Shown in pieces: positions 30,355-40,572 of a stretch of DNA of 64,000 bases. Position 1 is the stretch's first letter. Each line of letters begins with the position of its first letter. Source of the stretch: an uncultured Verrucomicrobiota bacterium (GTDB taxonomy: Bacteria > Verrucomicrobiota > Verrucomicrobiia > Opitutales > Opitutaceae); the NCBI GenBank assembly GCA_903960515.1, contig CAJCBL010000302.1, positions 28,820-92,819 on the forward strand, written 5' to 3'. Both the position numbers and the translations under genes were made by a program. The notes under the pieces were generated by a model that worked only from the letters and a program-made list of their open reading frames with translations, had not been told where the DNA came from and did no database searches.

Positions 30355-31446
30355 ATGCCCGCCCTCGACAAACTCCTCGCCGAACTGCTCCGCCTTGGCG
30401 GCTCCGACCTCCATCTCACCGTGGGCCTGCCTCCCCGCGGCCGAGTGTCGGGCGACCTGCAACCACTCGCTCCCGACGTGCTCACTGCCGAAACCCTTGA
30501 GCCCCTCCTTCAGGAGATCTGCCCCGAGCCCCGCTGGGCGCACTTCCGGGAACACTGCGACCTCGACTTCGCCTACGAGGTCCCCGGCCTTGCCCGCTTC
30601 CGCTGCAACTACCTTCACAACCATTGGGGCATGGCCGCCGTGCTGCGGCAGATCCCCTCCCGTATCCTGTCCTTCGAGCAACTCGCGCTCCCGGAGGCCT
30701 TGAAGAAGCTCTGCAACCTGCGCTCGGGTCTTGTCCTGGTCACCGGCCCCACCGGCTCCGGCAAGAGCACCACCCTGGCGGCGATGATCGACCACATCAA
30801 CGCCACCCAGACCCGCCACATCATCACCCTCGAGGACCCCGTGGAGTTCGTCCACCCCTGCCGGCGCTCCGTGATCGTGCACCGCGAGGTGGGCGACCAC
30901 ACCCAGTCCTTCGCCGCCGGGCTGCGCAGCGCGATGCGCTCCGACCCCGACCTCATCCTGCTCGGCGAGATGCGCGAACTGGAGACCATCAAGCTCGCCC
31001 TCAACGCCGCCTCCATGGGCATCCTCGTTTTCGGTACCCTCCACACCAACTCAGCCCCGAAGACAGTCGACCGCATCATCAACGCCTTCCCCTCCGAGGA
31101 ACAAAACCAGGTGCGTGTGCTCCTGGCCGGTTGCCTGGCCGGCATCGTCTCCCAACTCCTCTGCAAGAAGCAGGGCGGCGGCCGGGTGGCCGTGCACGAA
31201 ATCCTGCTCCAACACGAAGCCCTGCCCAACGTCATCCGCAGCGGTCGCATCTCCGACATCCGCTCGATCATCGAATCGGGCGCCGCCGATGGTATGTGCG
31301 GAATGGACAGCATGCTCATGCACCACTTGGACGCCGGCACGATCAACGCCCACGAGGCCTACATGAAGGCTCTCGACAAGAAACTTTTCGACTCCCGCCT
31401 GGCAGCCCCCCCAACGCCCGTCCTCGCCGAAGCAGCCGCCTCATAG
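30355..31446 (+). CDS. PilT-like type IV pilus retraction ATPase
   Basis: GLVLVTGPTGSGKSTTLAAMIDHIN, HIITLEDPVEFVH, DPDLILLGEMRELETI. Confidence 0.93.
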   Translation: MPALDKLLAELLRLGGSDLHLTVGLPPRGRVSGDLQPLAPDVLTAETLEPLLQEICPEPRWAHFREHCDLDFAYEVPGLARFRCNYLHNHWGMAAVLRQIPSRILSFEQLALPEALKKLCNLRSGLVLVTGPTGSGKSTTLAAMIDHINATQTRHIITLEDPVEFVHPCRRSVIVHREVGDHTQSFAAGLRSAMRSDPDLILLGEMRELETIKLALNAASMGILVFGTLHTNSAPKTVDRIINAFPSEEQNQVRVLLAGCLAGIVSQLLCKKQGGGRVAVHEILLQHEALPNVIRSGRISDIRSIIESGAADGMCGMDSMLMHHLDAGTINAHEAYMKALDKKLFDSRLAAPPTPVLAEAAAS

Positions 31447-31564
31447 GCGGCCGGCGGGGACGGGCCCTTCGATGCCCCTCCGCTGGGGGCGTTCGCTGGG
31501 CTGTAACCATCCACTTGCCACGGCTCTACTCGCTTGCGTTGGAAAGTGGCTTCGGTGTCCGGTC

Positions 31565-31618
31565 GTAGGAGCGCGCCTGCACGCGATCCGGGCTCTGAAT
31601 CGCGTGCACGCACGCTCC
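31565..31618. repeat. REPIN-like element
   Basis: GTAGGAGCGCGCCTGCACGCGATCCGGGCTCTGAATCGCGTGCACGCACGCTCC. Confidence 0.85.
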
Positions 31619-31869
31619 ACTGAATGGTTACACCCAAGCCGTTACCAACCCGGCCCCCGGTGGGCCCGGAGCCTGTGGCCGTACCACCGAGCAACGCCGG
31701 CTGGGAACCGGCGCTCCGCCTTCCGCCCTCCGGTTTCCCGTCTCCGCCTTCCGCCTTCAGCCTTCAAGTTTCAGCCTACCGCCCTTCCTCGCCGCCGCGG
31801 CCCCCCCCGCCCCAATTCTGCTGGTCACCCCGCCACCCTGAGGGCTTCATCAGCGTACTCCATTCCCCG

Positions 31870-33468
31870 ATGACTCTTCCTGCCTGCACCTCTGTTCGCC
31901 TCGCACTGCTTGGGCTCGCCGCCGCGCTGTCCTTGACTCCCTGCCACGCCGGCACCGAAGACACCCCTTTGGCGGTGGCCACACCAGCCCTTCCCTCCCT
32001 GCCCACTACGCCGCTGCCTGTCGCCGAGGCTCCTGGTCGGGTCGAAAACTCCGTGGTGAAGATCTTCTCCACCATGCGCTATCCGGATGCATTCCGACCG
32101 TGGACGAAACAAGCGCCCACCGAGGCCACCGGCAGTGGTGTGGTGATCGAGGGCAACCGCATCCTCACCAACGCCCACGTCGTGCGCTACGCCAGCCAGG
32201 TGCAGGTGCAGGCCAACCAGTCCGGCGAAAAGATTTCCGCCACCGTAGAGTACATCGCCTACGGCATCGACCTGGCCGTGCTCAAGCTCGACGACGAGAC
32301 GCTCTTCGCCACCCGCCCGCCCCTGCCCCGCGCCAACACCCTGCCCGACGTGAAGGACATCGTAATGGCCTATGGTTACCCGACAGGCGGTACCGAGCTC
32401 TCAATCACCAAGGGCATCGTCTCCCGCATCGAGTTCACCGGCTACAACGGCCCCACCTCCGGCCTGCGCATCCAGATCGACGCCGCAATCAATCCCGGCA
32501 ACTCAGGAGGCCCCGCCGTGGTCGGCGACAAGATGATCGGCCTCGCTTTCAGCGGCCTAGGCGGCGCCGACAACATCGGCTACATCATCCCCAGCGAGGA
32601 GATCGAGCTGTTCCTGGCCGATGTCGCCGACGGCACCTACGACGGCAAACCGGGACTCTTCGACGATCTCCAGACTTTGGAGAACCCGGCGCTGCGGGCC
32701 TTCCTCAAGCTCAGCCCCACGGCCAAGGGCATGGTGGTGCATAGCCCCTCCAGCGACTCCGCCAGCTACCCGCTGCGCGAATGGGACCTGATCACCCACA
32801 TCGGCACCACCCCCATCGACGAGGACGGCATGATCCGTATCGGCCCCAACTTGCGGGTACGCTTCGCCTATCTCGTCCAGAAGGCCGCGCGCAACGGCAC
32901 GGTGCCTCTCACAGTGGTTCGCGCAGGCAAGGAGCTCGCGATCGAGTTGCCCGTGGTTACAGAGCGGGTGCAGTTGCTCCCGGAGTTGCGCGGCGACTAC
33001 CCGCCGTACTTCATCTTTGGGCCCATGGTTTTTTCGCGGGCCACCTCGTCGTTCGTCTCCGGCGTCGCCGGCAACAAGGTGCAAATCCCGTTCCTGTACT
33101 GCTACGGTGCCAGCCCGCTGATGCTGCGCCTGGGCGACCAGCCCGCCTTCCCCGGCGAGGAGCTCGTCGTGGTGTGCTCCCCATTTTTCCCCCACAAGCT
33201 GTCCAAGGGCTACTCCAACCCGGTTACCTCCGTGGTGAAATCGGTCAATGGCATCGCCATCAAGAACCTCGCCCACCTTGTCGAGGTGCTGCGCGACAAC
33301 CGCGACGAGTTCATCGTGATCGAATCCGACCAGCGCGGCGGCGAAGGCCTCGTATTCAAGCGCAAGGAAATGCTCTCAGCCACCGACGAGATTCTCTCCG
33401 ACAACGGCGTGCGCGCCCAGGGTTCCGCCTCCATGCTGACAATCTGGAACGCCAAGCCGGCCCAGTAG
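31870..33468 (+). CDS. Deg/HtrA-like secreted trypsin-type serine protease with PDZ-like region
   Basis: N-terminal signal peptide; GSGVVIEGNRILTNAHVV, GIDLAVLKLDD, IQIDAAINPGNSGGPAV. Confidence 0.9.
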   Translation: MTLPACTSVRLALLGLAAALSLTPCHAGTEDTPLAVATPALPSLPTTPLPVAEAPGRVENSVVKIFSTMRYPDAFRPWTKQAPTEATGSGVVIEGNRILTNAHVVRYASQVQVQANQSGEKISATVEYIAYGIDLAVLKLDDETLFATRPPLPRANTLPDVKDIVMAYGYPTGGTELSITKGIVSRIEFTGYNGPTSGLRIQIDAAINPGNSGGPAVVGDKMIGLAFSGLGGADNIGYIIPSEEIELFLADVADGTYDGKPGLFDDLQTLENPALRAFLKLSPTAKGMVVHSPSSDSASYPLREWDLITHIGTTPIDEDGMIRIGPNLRVRFAYLVQKAARNGTVPLTVVRAGKELAIELPVVTERVQLLPELRGDYPPYFIFGPMVFSRATSSFVSGVAGNKVQIPFLYCYGASPLMLRLGDQPAFPGEELVVVCSPFFPHKLSKGYSNPVTSVVKSVNGIAIKNLAHLVEVLRDNRDEFIVIESDQRGGEGLVFKRKEMLSATDEILSDNGVRAQGSASMLTIWNAKPAQ

Positions 33469-33517
33469 TCACCGGACCAATTCGGTGCCGCTAATGCCCC
33501 AGGCAGGACTGTCCGTA

Positions 33518-33540
33518 GTAGGAGCGTGCCTGCACGCGAT
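33518..33540. repeat. REP-like half element
   Basis: GTAGGAGCGTGCCTGCACGCGAT. Confidence 0.8.
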
Positions 33541-33583
33541 AAGGCGCCATTCGCTTCCGCGATGAGCTGAATGCCGGATCCGT

Positions 33584-33640
33584 GTAGGAGCGTGCTTGCA
33601 CGCGATCTGCGCTCTGGATCGCGTGCCAGCACGCTCCTAC
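33584..33640. repeat. REPIN-like element (full)
   Basis: GTAGGAGCGTGCTTGCACGCGATCTGCGCTCTGGATCGCGTGCCAGCACGCTCCTAC. Confidence 0.92.
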
Positions 33641-33772
33641 GACAGAATGGTTACAGCCACGGCCTCGTCCCGCAGGCGCAGCCAAAGAGTGGAACAAGTG
33701 GAATAGCGTCCCCCAAACGCCGAACAACCGCCCATGGGATGCTCGACGCCTGGGGCCCGACCGACGGCAAAC

Positions 33773-34420
33773 TCAACGGGCCAGCGCCGCGCCCAGTTCC
33801 CGTCCGAGCTCGGCAACGGCCTCGCCCAGCTTGGCGGTGAGCGCGGCATAGTCGCCCGCGGCCCAGTCGGCCGGGGCGCTCTCGAAGGTGCCCGATGCCA
33901 GCACTGCGCCACTGTCGGCGGGGGAACGAATCTCCCACGTAGCCGCGAAGCGGGTCCGCTGGCCGCCCCCCCCAGTAAGGCCCTCGCAGGCCTGCACTGA
34001 TACCGAAATCTCGCGCTCCGGCGTAGCTGCCTGCGGGGCCGGATAGGAGACGACCGAGCGCACCGCCGGCTGGGCCTGCAAGGTTTCCTTGAGCACGCGG
34101 GCGATCCCCAGATCCAAAGGCTCGGCCCAGCGGGCGGCCGGCGCCTGGCGCAGCTCCGTGCCGCCGGGACGCAGCACCAGCGCCACCGACCTCAAATAGG
34201 CGGGCAGTTCAACACGACTCAACCCCACGGTGACAGCTTTCGAGGAGGCCCTCTCCGCCGCTGTGCCCGCGGCGGGCGTCGCCGCCACCGATGAGGGCAC
34301 CGACAACAGGTAGTAGCGGGTCGGATCCGGCTTGGCGGACGGGAACGAGCAACCGGCGAGCACGACCAGCGCGACCGGGGCAACCAAGCGGGCAAAAATG
34401 GAGAACGGGCAGGATTTCAT
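33773..34420 (-). CDS. ABC-type transport auxiliary lipoprotein (PqiC/MlaC-like context)
   Basis: MKSCPFSIFARLVAPVALVVLAGCSFP lipobox; ...DPTRYYLLSVPSS; downstream of MlaD-like gene. Confidence 0.75.
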   Translation of the reverse strand: MKSCPFSIFARLVAPVALVVLAGCSFPSAKPDPTRYYLLSVPSSVAATPAAGTAAERASSKAVTVGLSRVELPAYLRSVALVLRPGGTELRQAPAARWAEPLDLGIARVLKETLQAQPAVRSVVSYPAPQAATPEREISVSVQACEGLTGGGGQRTRFAATWEIRSPADSGAVLASGTFESAPADWAAGDYAALTAKLGEAVAELGRELGAALAR

Positions 34421-34434
34421 GGGGACACCGGGAT

Positions 34435-35460
34435 TCACTTACGCCTCTCGGCAGCTTCCGGGCCGGCCGAGGGCCGGCCGAGCAGCAGGGCGTTGGGATT
34501 GCGTTCGAGGAAGTCGACCAGCCGCTGCATCGCCTCGGCGGCGTGGCCCACCCGTTCAAAGGTGCGCAGCGCCTCCTCGCCAAGCCCGGTCTGTGGACCG
34601 GTAAAACGGCGCACCGAGGCTGCGGCGGCGTTGAGCTGCTCCATCGCGCCTCGGGCCTCGGCAAGGGTGCGGTGCAACTCGTCGCCGGCAGGCACCACCA
34701 CTCCGTCGATATGACCGATCGTGGTCTGCAACTGGGCGAGCGTGCGGTTCACGTTGCCAAAGGCCGCGACCAGTTGCGGGTCGGAGGCGAGCACACGCAC
34801 CGCCGCGGCTGCCGCCTTCACCTCGTCTACGGCGGGCTGCACCTGGAGCGCGTCGATCTTGGTGCGCGCGCCCACCAGCAACGCCTTGAGATCGGTCGAG
34901 ATCCCCGAGTAGTCGACCTGCCGCAGCTTTGCCAACAAATCGGTGATGCTCGCGGTGAACTCCGCGATCGCCGAGGGGACCGAGGGCACCACCGGGCAGT
35001 CCACCTGAGGCAGGTCGGAGCGCAACGGATACTCCTGCTCCTCATGGAAGCTCAGCTCCACGTAGAGCAGCCCGGTGGCCAAACCCATCACCGCCAACTC
35101 GGCTCGCATGCCGTCCTTGACCAACTGCGCGACCTGTCCTTGGGCGGCGAAGTCGATGCGCCGGCCGTCTGGTCCCACCAGCACATTCTTGGAAATCTCG
35201 CAGATGACCTCGACCTGGGACACGTGCTTGGCGGAGTCGAACCGCACGTTGACGTCGGCCACCCGGCCCACGCGCACGCCGCGCACCTTCACAGGAGCGC
35301 CGGGGTCGAGCCCGTGCACGGACTCGTCGAAGAACACGGCGAAGCGCTGGGGCTTGGTGAAGAGCGAGGAGCCGCCGAAGGCGAGCACGGCAACCAGCAT
35401 CAGCGCGAGGCCACCGATCACAAATACGCCGATGAGCGTGGGACTAATCTTTGTTTTCAC
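34435..35460 (-). CDS. MlaD/MCE-family protein
   Basis: SPTLIGVFVIGGLALMLVAVLAF...FFDESVHGLDPGAPVKVRGVRVGRVADV. Confidence 0.92.
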   Translation of the reverse strand: MKTKISPTLIGVFVIGGLALMLVAVLAFGGSSLFTKPQRFAVFFDESVHGLDPGAPVKVRGVRVGRVADVNVRFDSAKHVSQVEVICEISKNVLVGPDGRRIDFAAQGQVAQLVKDGMRAELAVMGLATGLLYVELSFHEEQEYPLRSDLPQVDCPVVPSVPSAIAEFTASITDLLAKLRQVDYSGISTDLKALLVGARTKIDALQVQPAVDEVKAAAAAVRVLASDPQLVAAFGNVNRTLAQLQTTIGHIDGVVVPAGDELHRTLAEARGAMEQLNAAAASVRRFTGPQTGLGEEALRTFERVGHAAEAMQRLVDFLERNPNALLLGRPSAGPEAAERRK

Positions 35461-36248
35461 GGGGAACTTGGGGCGGCGAGCACATCTTCGGGTGCCAGGA
35501 ACTCGCGTACGCGTGGGTCGGCCGACTCGGCCAGCAACCGGCGGGGCGGGCCCTCGGCAAGAATGCCCTGCACGTCACGGTGCAGGAGGATCGCACGGTC
35601 GGCAATGCCGAGGATGCTCGGCAGTTCGTGCGAGACGATGACCATGGTCGTATGCAGATTGTCGCGGATCTCGAGGATGGTCCGGTCGAGCGAACGCGCG
35701 GTGATCGGGTCGAGGCCGGCGGCCGGTTCGTCGAAGAAGAGGATCTGCGGGTCCAGCGCCAGTGCCCGTGCGATGGCGGCGCGCTTGCGCATGCCTCCAC
35801 TCACCTCGGACGGATACTGGTCCTCGCAACCACCCAGGCCCACCTGTGCCAGCTTCCAGCGCACGATCTCGCCGCGCTCCACGGCGGTGAGCTTGGTGTG
35901 CTCCTGCAGCGGCAGGGCCACATTCTCGGCCAGCGTCATCGAACTCCAGAGCGCTCCGTATTGGTAGGATACACCGAAAGCCTTCTGCATCTCGCGCCGC
36001 GCCGCCGGGTCCGCACTGGTGAAGTCGCGCCCGAAATAGGCCACGCGCCCGGCAGCCACCGGCAGCAGGCCGATGAGGTGCTTGAGCAGCGTGCTCTTGC
36101 CGCAGCCGCTGCCTCCGATGACAAAGAACAGCTCCCCCGGCGCCACCGAGAAAGTGACATCGTGCAGGATGGTGCGCTCACCCTGGCGACACTCCAGTCC
36201 CTGCACCTCGATCGCGTTGGCGGTAGTTGAATTCATCGGGCGCGTCAC
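35457..36248 (-). CDS. Mla-type ABC transporter ATP-binding protein
   Basis: FFVIGGSGCGKSTLLKHLIGLL, EVSGGMRKRAAIARALALDPQILFFDEPAAGLDPI. Confidence 0.93.
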   Translation of the reverse strand: MTRPMNSTTANAIEVQGLECRQGERTILHDVTFSVAPGELFFVIGGSGCGKSTLLKHLIGLLPVAAGRVAYFGRDFTSADPAARREMQKAFGVSYQYGALWSSMTLAENVALPLQEHTKLTAVERGEIVRWKLAQVGLGGCEDQYPSEVSGGMRKRAAIARALALDPQILFFDEPAAGLDPITARSLDRTILEIRDNLHTTMVIVSHELPSILGIADRAILLHRDVQGILAEGPPRRLLAESADPRVREFLAPEDVLAAPSSP

Positions 36249-37360
36249 AGTCCGAGGATGTTGAAGACCACCGCGAACACCGCGTCGGACACGATGACAC
36301 AGAGGATGCTGGTGACGACCGCGGAGGTCGCCGCCTTGCCCACCCCCGCCGCGCTGCGGTCGGCCTGCAACCCGCGCAGGCAGCCCGCGAAGCCGATCAG
36401 CGCACCGAATACCACGCTCTTGAACAAACCGGTGCCCAGATCGGAGAGGTCGAGCACTCCCTTGGTCTCGATCCAGTAGGTGACCGGGGGCAGGTCGAGC
36501 AGGCCCCAGGCCACGAGCAGTCCTCCAAGCACGCCCAGCGCATTGGCGTAGAGCGCCAGCAGGGGCATCATCAGTTGCAGGGCGAGCAACCGCGGCAGCA
36601 CCAGGAAACGCACCGGGCTCAGGCCCAGCGTCTCCAGTGCGTCGATCTCCTCGTTGGCCTTCATGTTGCCGAGCTCGGCGGCGAAGGCCGCCCCGGTGCG
36701 CCCGGCCACCACCACCGCGGCCATCATCGGTCCCATCTCTCGCACCACACCAAGCCCCACAAGGTCGGCCACATAGATGTCGGCCCCGAACTGCCGCAGC
36801 AGCACGGCCGACTGGTACGCCATGATCACTCCCACCAGAAAGCTGATCAGCCCGATGATGGGCAGTCCCTGGGCACCGCAGAGCTGCATCTGCTCAAGGC
36901 AGTCGCCCCAGCGGAAGTGCACCGGGTTCCGCAGGAACTGGGCGCAGGCGATCGCGCAATTGCCCACGAAGCGCGCGTAGTCCACCAGATCGGCACCGAC
37001 CTTTCGCGTGGCCAGCCCCAGGTAGGCCACCCAAGGCCACGCGTAGCCGCCGGCTGCGGCGGGGCCGGTAGGCACCAGCACCAGTGCCGGCGGTATCCCC
37101 GCGGGCAGGCCATGGACTGCCAACGTCCAGCCACGTTTCCCGCACAGCCGCCGCACCTCGCCCAAAAAGAGCACCAGCGAGCTGTCCCAGCGCTCCAGCG
37201 GCGTCACCACGATTTCAACCTGCCGGAAGGCCGCAGCCTTCGCCGGAGTCCAGCGCGGACGAGAGGCGGAGCTGTCCCAGCGGCCGCCGACGGTGAGGCG
37301 GCAGAGCTCCGGGGTCTCCTCGACCGACACGGTGGCGGCGGTGGCTGGCTGGGTTGACAT
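36245..37360 (-). CDS. MlaE-family permease with N-terminal STAS-like domain
   Basis: LERWDSSLVLFLGEVRRLC (STAS-like) followed by GVVREMGPMMAAVVVAGRTGAAFAAELGNMKANEEIDALETLGLSPVRFLVLPR. Confidence 0.9.
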   Translation of the reverse strand: MSTQPATAATVSVEETPELCRLTVGGRWDSSASRPRWTPAKAAAFRQVEIVVTPLERWDSSLVLFLGEVRRLCGKRGWTLAVHGLPAGIPPALVLVPTGPAAAGGYAWPWVAYLGLATRKVGADLVDYARFVGNCAIACAQFLRNPVHFRWGDCLEQMQLCGAQGLPIIGLISFLVGVIMAYQSAVLLRQFGADIYVADLVGLGVVREMGPMMAAVVVAGRTGAAFAAELGNMKANEEIDALETLGLSPVRFLVLPRLLALQLMMPLLALYANALGVLGGLLVAWGLLDLPPVTYWIETKGVLDLSDLGTGLFKSVVFGALIGFAGCLRGLQADRSAAGVGKAATSAVVTSILCVIVSDAVFAVVFNILGL

Positions 37361-37522
37361 GGCGCGCAGCATCCAAAGTGCCGCCCACCCCGAGCCGTTG
37401 CGATGATAATTTGGGGGCAGCAGCGCAGGGTTGGAGAAAGGGCGCCAGCCCCGCTGTGCCGGCGCAGGTCCGCATGCTTGGCGGTTGCCCTCGCTCCCCC
37501 TCCCCGGGAGAAAGGCCGGCGC

Positions 37523-38179
37523 ATGGCCGCCTTCCGCACTGTTCTCTTCGACCTCGACGGCACTCTGGTGGACGCCTTCACCACGATCCACCGCGCCTAC
37601 TGCCACACCCTGCCCCAGTTCGGCCTGCCCGCCCCCTCCGCCGAGCAAGTACGCCGCGCGGTCGGCGGCGGGTTGGAGAACGCTATGTCCCATTTCCTGC
37701 CGCCCGAGCACATCGCCGAAGCCTGCCGCTCGCATGTGGCCTACACCGAGCAGATCCAACTCGAGGATCCCACCGTGTACCCCGGCGGGCGTGAGATCAT
37801 CACCGCGCTACGAGCACAGGGTATCCGCACCGGAGTACTCACCAACAAGATCGGCGACCACGCGCGCCTCATCCTCGCCCACCTCGGCCTCGCACCGCAG
37901 CTCGACCTCATCCTGGGCGCGCGCGACTGCCCCTGGCGCAAGCCCGCCGCCGAATTCACCGCCGAGGCGCTGCGCCTGCTCGGCGCCGAAGCTGAATCCA
38001 CTTGCCTGATAGGCGATTCGCCCTTCGACCTGGCCACCGCCGCCAACGCCGCATTCCCCTGCTTCTGCGTAACCACCGGCACACACGACGAGGCCTCGCT
38101 TCGCGCGGCCGGAGCCGGCGCGGTATTCCCCGATCTGCACAGCCTGGCCGCCGCTGTATTCCGGCTCACACTGAGCTGA
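37523..38179 (+). CDS. HAD-superfamily hydrolase, phosphoglycolate phosphatase-like
   Basis: FRTVLFDLDGTLVDAFTTI...GVLTNK...CLIGDSPFDLATAANA. Confidence 0.88.
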   Translation: MAAFRTVLFDLDGTLVDAFTTIHRAYCHTLPQFGLPAPSAEQVRRAVGGGLENAMSHFLPPEHIAEACRSHVAYTEQIQLEDPTVYPGGREIITALRAQGIRTGVLTNKIGDHARLILAHLGLAPQLDLILGARDCPWRKPAAEFTAEALRLLGAEAESTCLIGDSPFDLATAANAAFPCFCVTTGTHDEASLRAAGAGAVFPDLHSLAAAVFRLTLS

Positions 38180-38228
38180 TCGCATCGGGGGGCGGCTCCC
38201 CGCAGGTGGGAGCAGAGTTCCTCAGCCC

Positions 38229-38291
38229 GTAGCAGATGCGTGCTTGCACGCGATCTGCGCCCCTGATCACGCGCAAGGACGTTCCTGCTAC
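38229..38291. repeat. REPIN-like element (diverged)
   Basis: GTAGCAGATGCGTGCTTGCACGCGATCTGCGCCCCTGATCACGCGCAAGGACGTTCCTGCTAC. Confidence 0.75.
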
Positions 38292-38315
38292 AAATTGCCT
38301 AGCGGGTGCCAGGCT

Positions 38316-40334
38316 CTATCGCTGCCGCGGGGAGGCGAGCGCCGCCTTAGCCGCCTCCATCACCCCCGCAAACGGGGCCTCTGCTGCGGATCCAAACCTC
38401 GGATGCCTCGTGAGCTTCCCCGCCACCAAAGCGGGCGAGGCGATCCCGCAGAGGAAACGCGCCAGCTGGCGCGCCCCGCCCAGTGCGCGCGGATTCTCGG
38501 CGCTTAGGGCGGCCAGCTCCCCCGACGCCAGATCGACGTTCGCCGGGGCGCGCTCCAGCACCACCCTGCGGTCGCCGGCACAGGGCCCGCAATGCCCGCA
38601 GTCGTGCCCAAGCTCCTCTCCGAAGTATCCAAGCAGTCGGCGCACCAGGCAGCCCTCGCCTGCGACGAGTGCGGCCACGCCGGCCACTCGCGCGATGTCT
38701 CCGGATTCCCGGGCGGCGAAGCGCCGGCGCAGGTCATGCCACACTGCAGAATGATCGGCGGGCACACGCACCACGCGGTAGCCCTGCCGCACGCCGGCCA
38801 CCTGAAGCTCCAGATCGCCCTTCTCCTCGAGGTAGGTGAGCGCCTTCACCACCCGTTCGCGCTGGTTGCCGGGCACCTCGGCGCCACGCTCGTGATCGCC
38901 GCCCTGCGCCGGTATCTCGGGTTCGCGGATGCTCTCGAGCGCTTGTACCGCATCCGCGAGCACCACCGAATTCCAGATCCGGCCCACCTTCGCCAGCCCG
39001 AACAGCCGCCCGAGAAACGCGCGCCGCTGCGCATCGAAGCGCGCGAGGATGGTTTCGGGCTCCCTCAGGAATTTCCACTGGTAGGTGGTGTAGAAGGGCG
39101 CCGTGGCCTCGATCAGCCCCTCAAGCTCCAGATAGGTGAGCGCCGTGGATACCACGAGCTGGCGGATGTCGTGGCGCGCCGACAGCTCGTAGCCGGAGAT
39201 GTCGAAGGTCTCGCCCTGCGCCCGGCCCTGCAGCAGCTCTTTGAGCAGATCTCGCAGCGCCTCGGCGGTTGGGGTGTCCCCGTAGGTGAAGTTTTCCAAC
39301 ACCGTAAGGTCCGCCGCCGCCGCGAGAATCTCGCAGTGCGCAGGGGCGCCGTCGCGGCCGGCGCGGCCGATCTCCTGGGCGTAGTTCTCCTGGCTCTTGG
39401 GGAGGTTGTAGTGGAAAACGGCGCGAATGTTGGCCTTGTCGATACCCATGCCGAAGGCGATGGTGGCGACCACGATGGCGTCGTCGGCCGCCATGAACCG
39501 GTTCTGCACCGCCTCGCGTGCCTCCGCCTCCATGCCCGCATGATAGGCCTCGGCCGGGAAACCGGCGGAGGCCAGCGCGGTGGCGACCTGCTCGGCAGTC
39601 TTCTGCAAGGTCACATAGACGATGGTCGGGCCAGGCGGCCTGGCCTTCAACCGCGCCAGCAACACTCCGATACGCTCGCCCGCTGCGCAGGCGGTGGCTC
39701 GCAGGAAGAGGTTGGGCCTGTAAAAACCGGTGTTCACATGCGCCTCGGGTGCGATGGCGAATTCGCGGCAGATGTCAGCGGCCACCGCCGGGGTCGCCGT
39801 AGCTGTGAGCGCCAGCACCCGGCCCACCTTCAACTCCCTCGCGTAGCGGGCGAGCTTGAGGTAGTCGGGCCGGAAGTTGTGCCCCCACTCCGAGATGCAG
39901 TGAGCCTCGTCGATCACCAACAAGTCGATGCGCAGCGACTTGAGCCGGGCCAGGAAGCGCTCGTTGGAGAATCGCTCGGGTGCCACGTAGAGCAGCTTGA
40001 GCCGGTGCGTGCGCAGCGCGTCCTGGATTTCCTCAAACACCTCGCGGCTCACCGAGGAATCCAGCCGCGCCGCCTCGATGCCTCGCCCCCGCAGGAAGTC
40101 GACCTGATCCTTCATCAGTGCGATCAACGGGGACACCACGACCGTGAGCCCTTCCAGCAGCAGCGCCGGCAATTGGTAGCACAGGCTCTTGCCGCTGCCG
40201 GTGGGGCACACCGCCAGCGCGGAATTTCCAGCGAGCAGTTGCCCGATCACCGCCTCCTGCCCCGGGCGGAAGCCGGCAAAACCAAAGCGTTCGCTGAGAA
40301 GGGTACGGGCGGCGTTAAGAGGAGGCATCGTCAA
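38316..40334 (-). CDS. recQ: ATP-dependent DNA helicase RecQ
   Basis: GFRPGQEAVIGQLLAGNSALAVCPTGSGKSLCYQLPALLLEG, DEAHCISEWGHNFRPDY, zinc-site CGHCGPC. Confidence 0.92.
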   Translation of the reverse strand: MTMPPLNAARTLLSERFGFAGFRPGQEAVIGQLLAGNSALAVCPTGSGKSLCYQLPALLLEGLTVVVSPLIALMKDQVDFLRGRGIEAARLDSSVSREVFEEIQDALRTHRLKLLYVAPERFSNERFLARLKSLRIDLLVIDEAHCISEWGHNFRPDYLKLARYARELKVGRVLALTATATPAVAADICREFAIAPEAHVNTGFYRPNLFLRATACAAGERIGVLLARLKARPPGPTIVYVTLQKTAEQVATALASAGFPAEAYHAGMEAEAREAVQNRFMAADDAIVVATIAFGMGIDKANIRAVFHYNLPKSQENYAQEIGRAGRDGAPAHCEILAAAADLTVLENFTYGDTPTAEALRDLLKELLQGRAQGETFDISGYELSARHDIRQLVVSTALTYLELEGLIEATAPFYTTYQWKFLREPETILARFDAQRRAFLGRLFGLAKVGRIWNSVVLADAVQALESIREPEIPAQGGDHERGAEVPGNQRERVVKALTYLEEKGDLELQVAGVRQGYRVVRVPADHSAVWHDLRRRFAARESGDIARVAGVAALVAGEGCLVRRLLGYFGEELGHDCGHCGPCAGDRRVVLERAPANVDLASGELAALSAENPRALGGARQLARFLCGIASPALVAGKLTRHPRFGSAAEAPFAGVMEAAKAALASPRQR

Positions 40335-40572
40335 GCCAGGAGAATGGTCCCCGCGCAGGGATGCCGCAACCGAAGTTCCGTCGACGAAATACCGCTCGCG
40401 ACGACGGCAGTCTCGCTATCCACCCCGGCCCCGACTGCCAGCCCGACCCCAATAGCAGGGGAATCGGTACATAACGGGACAAGCCAACCGATAGCTGGAG
40501 TCGCTACGGGAACGCATGCAGGGCAGGTCCCCTCGCCCACCGTTTCCCCCGTTAGCAAAGGAATTTCCATTT

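Noticed and set aside
28593-30500. 635-aa + strand ORF overlapping the pilT-like gene in another frame
   Set aside because: Arg/Pro-rich frame-shifted reading of the PilT coding sequence
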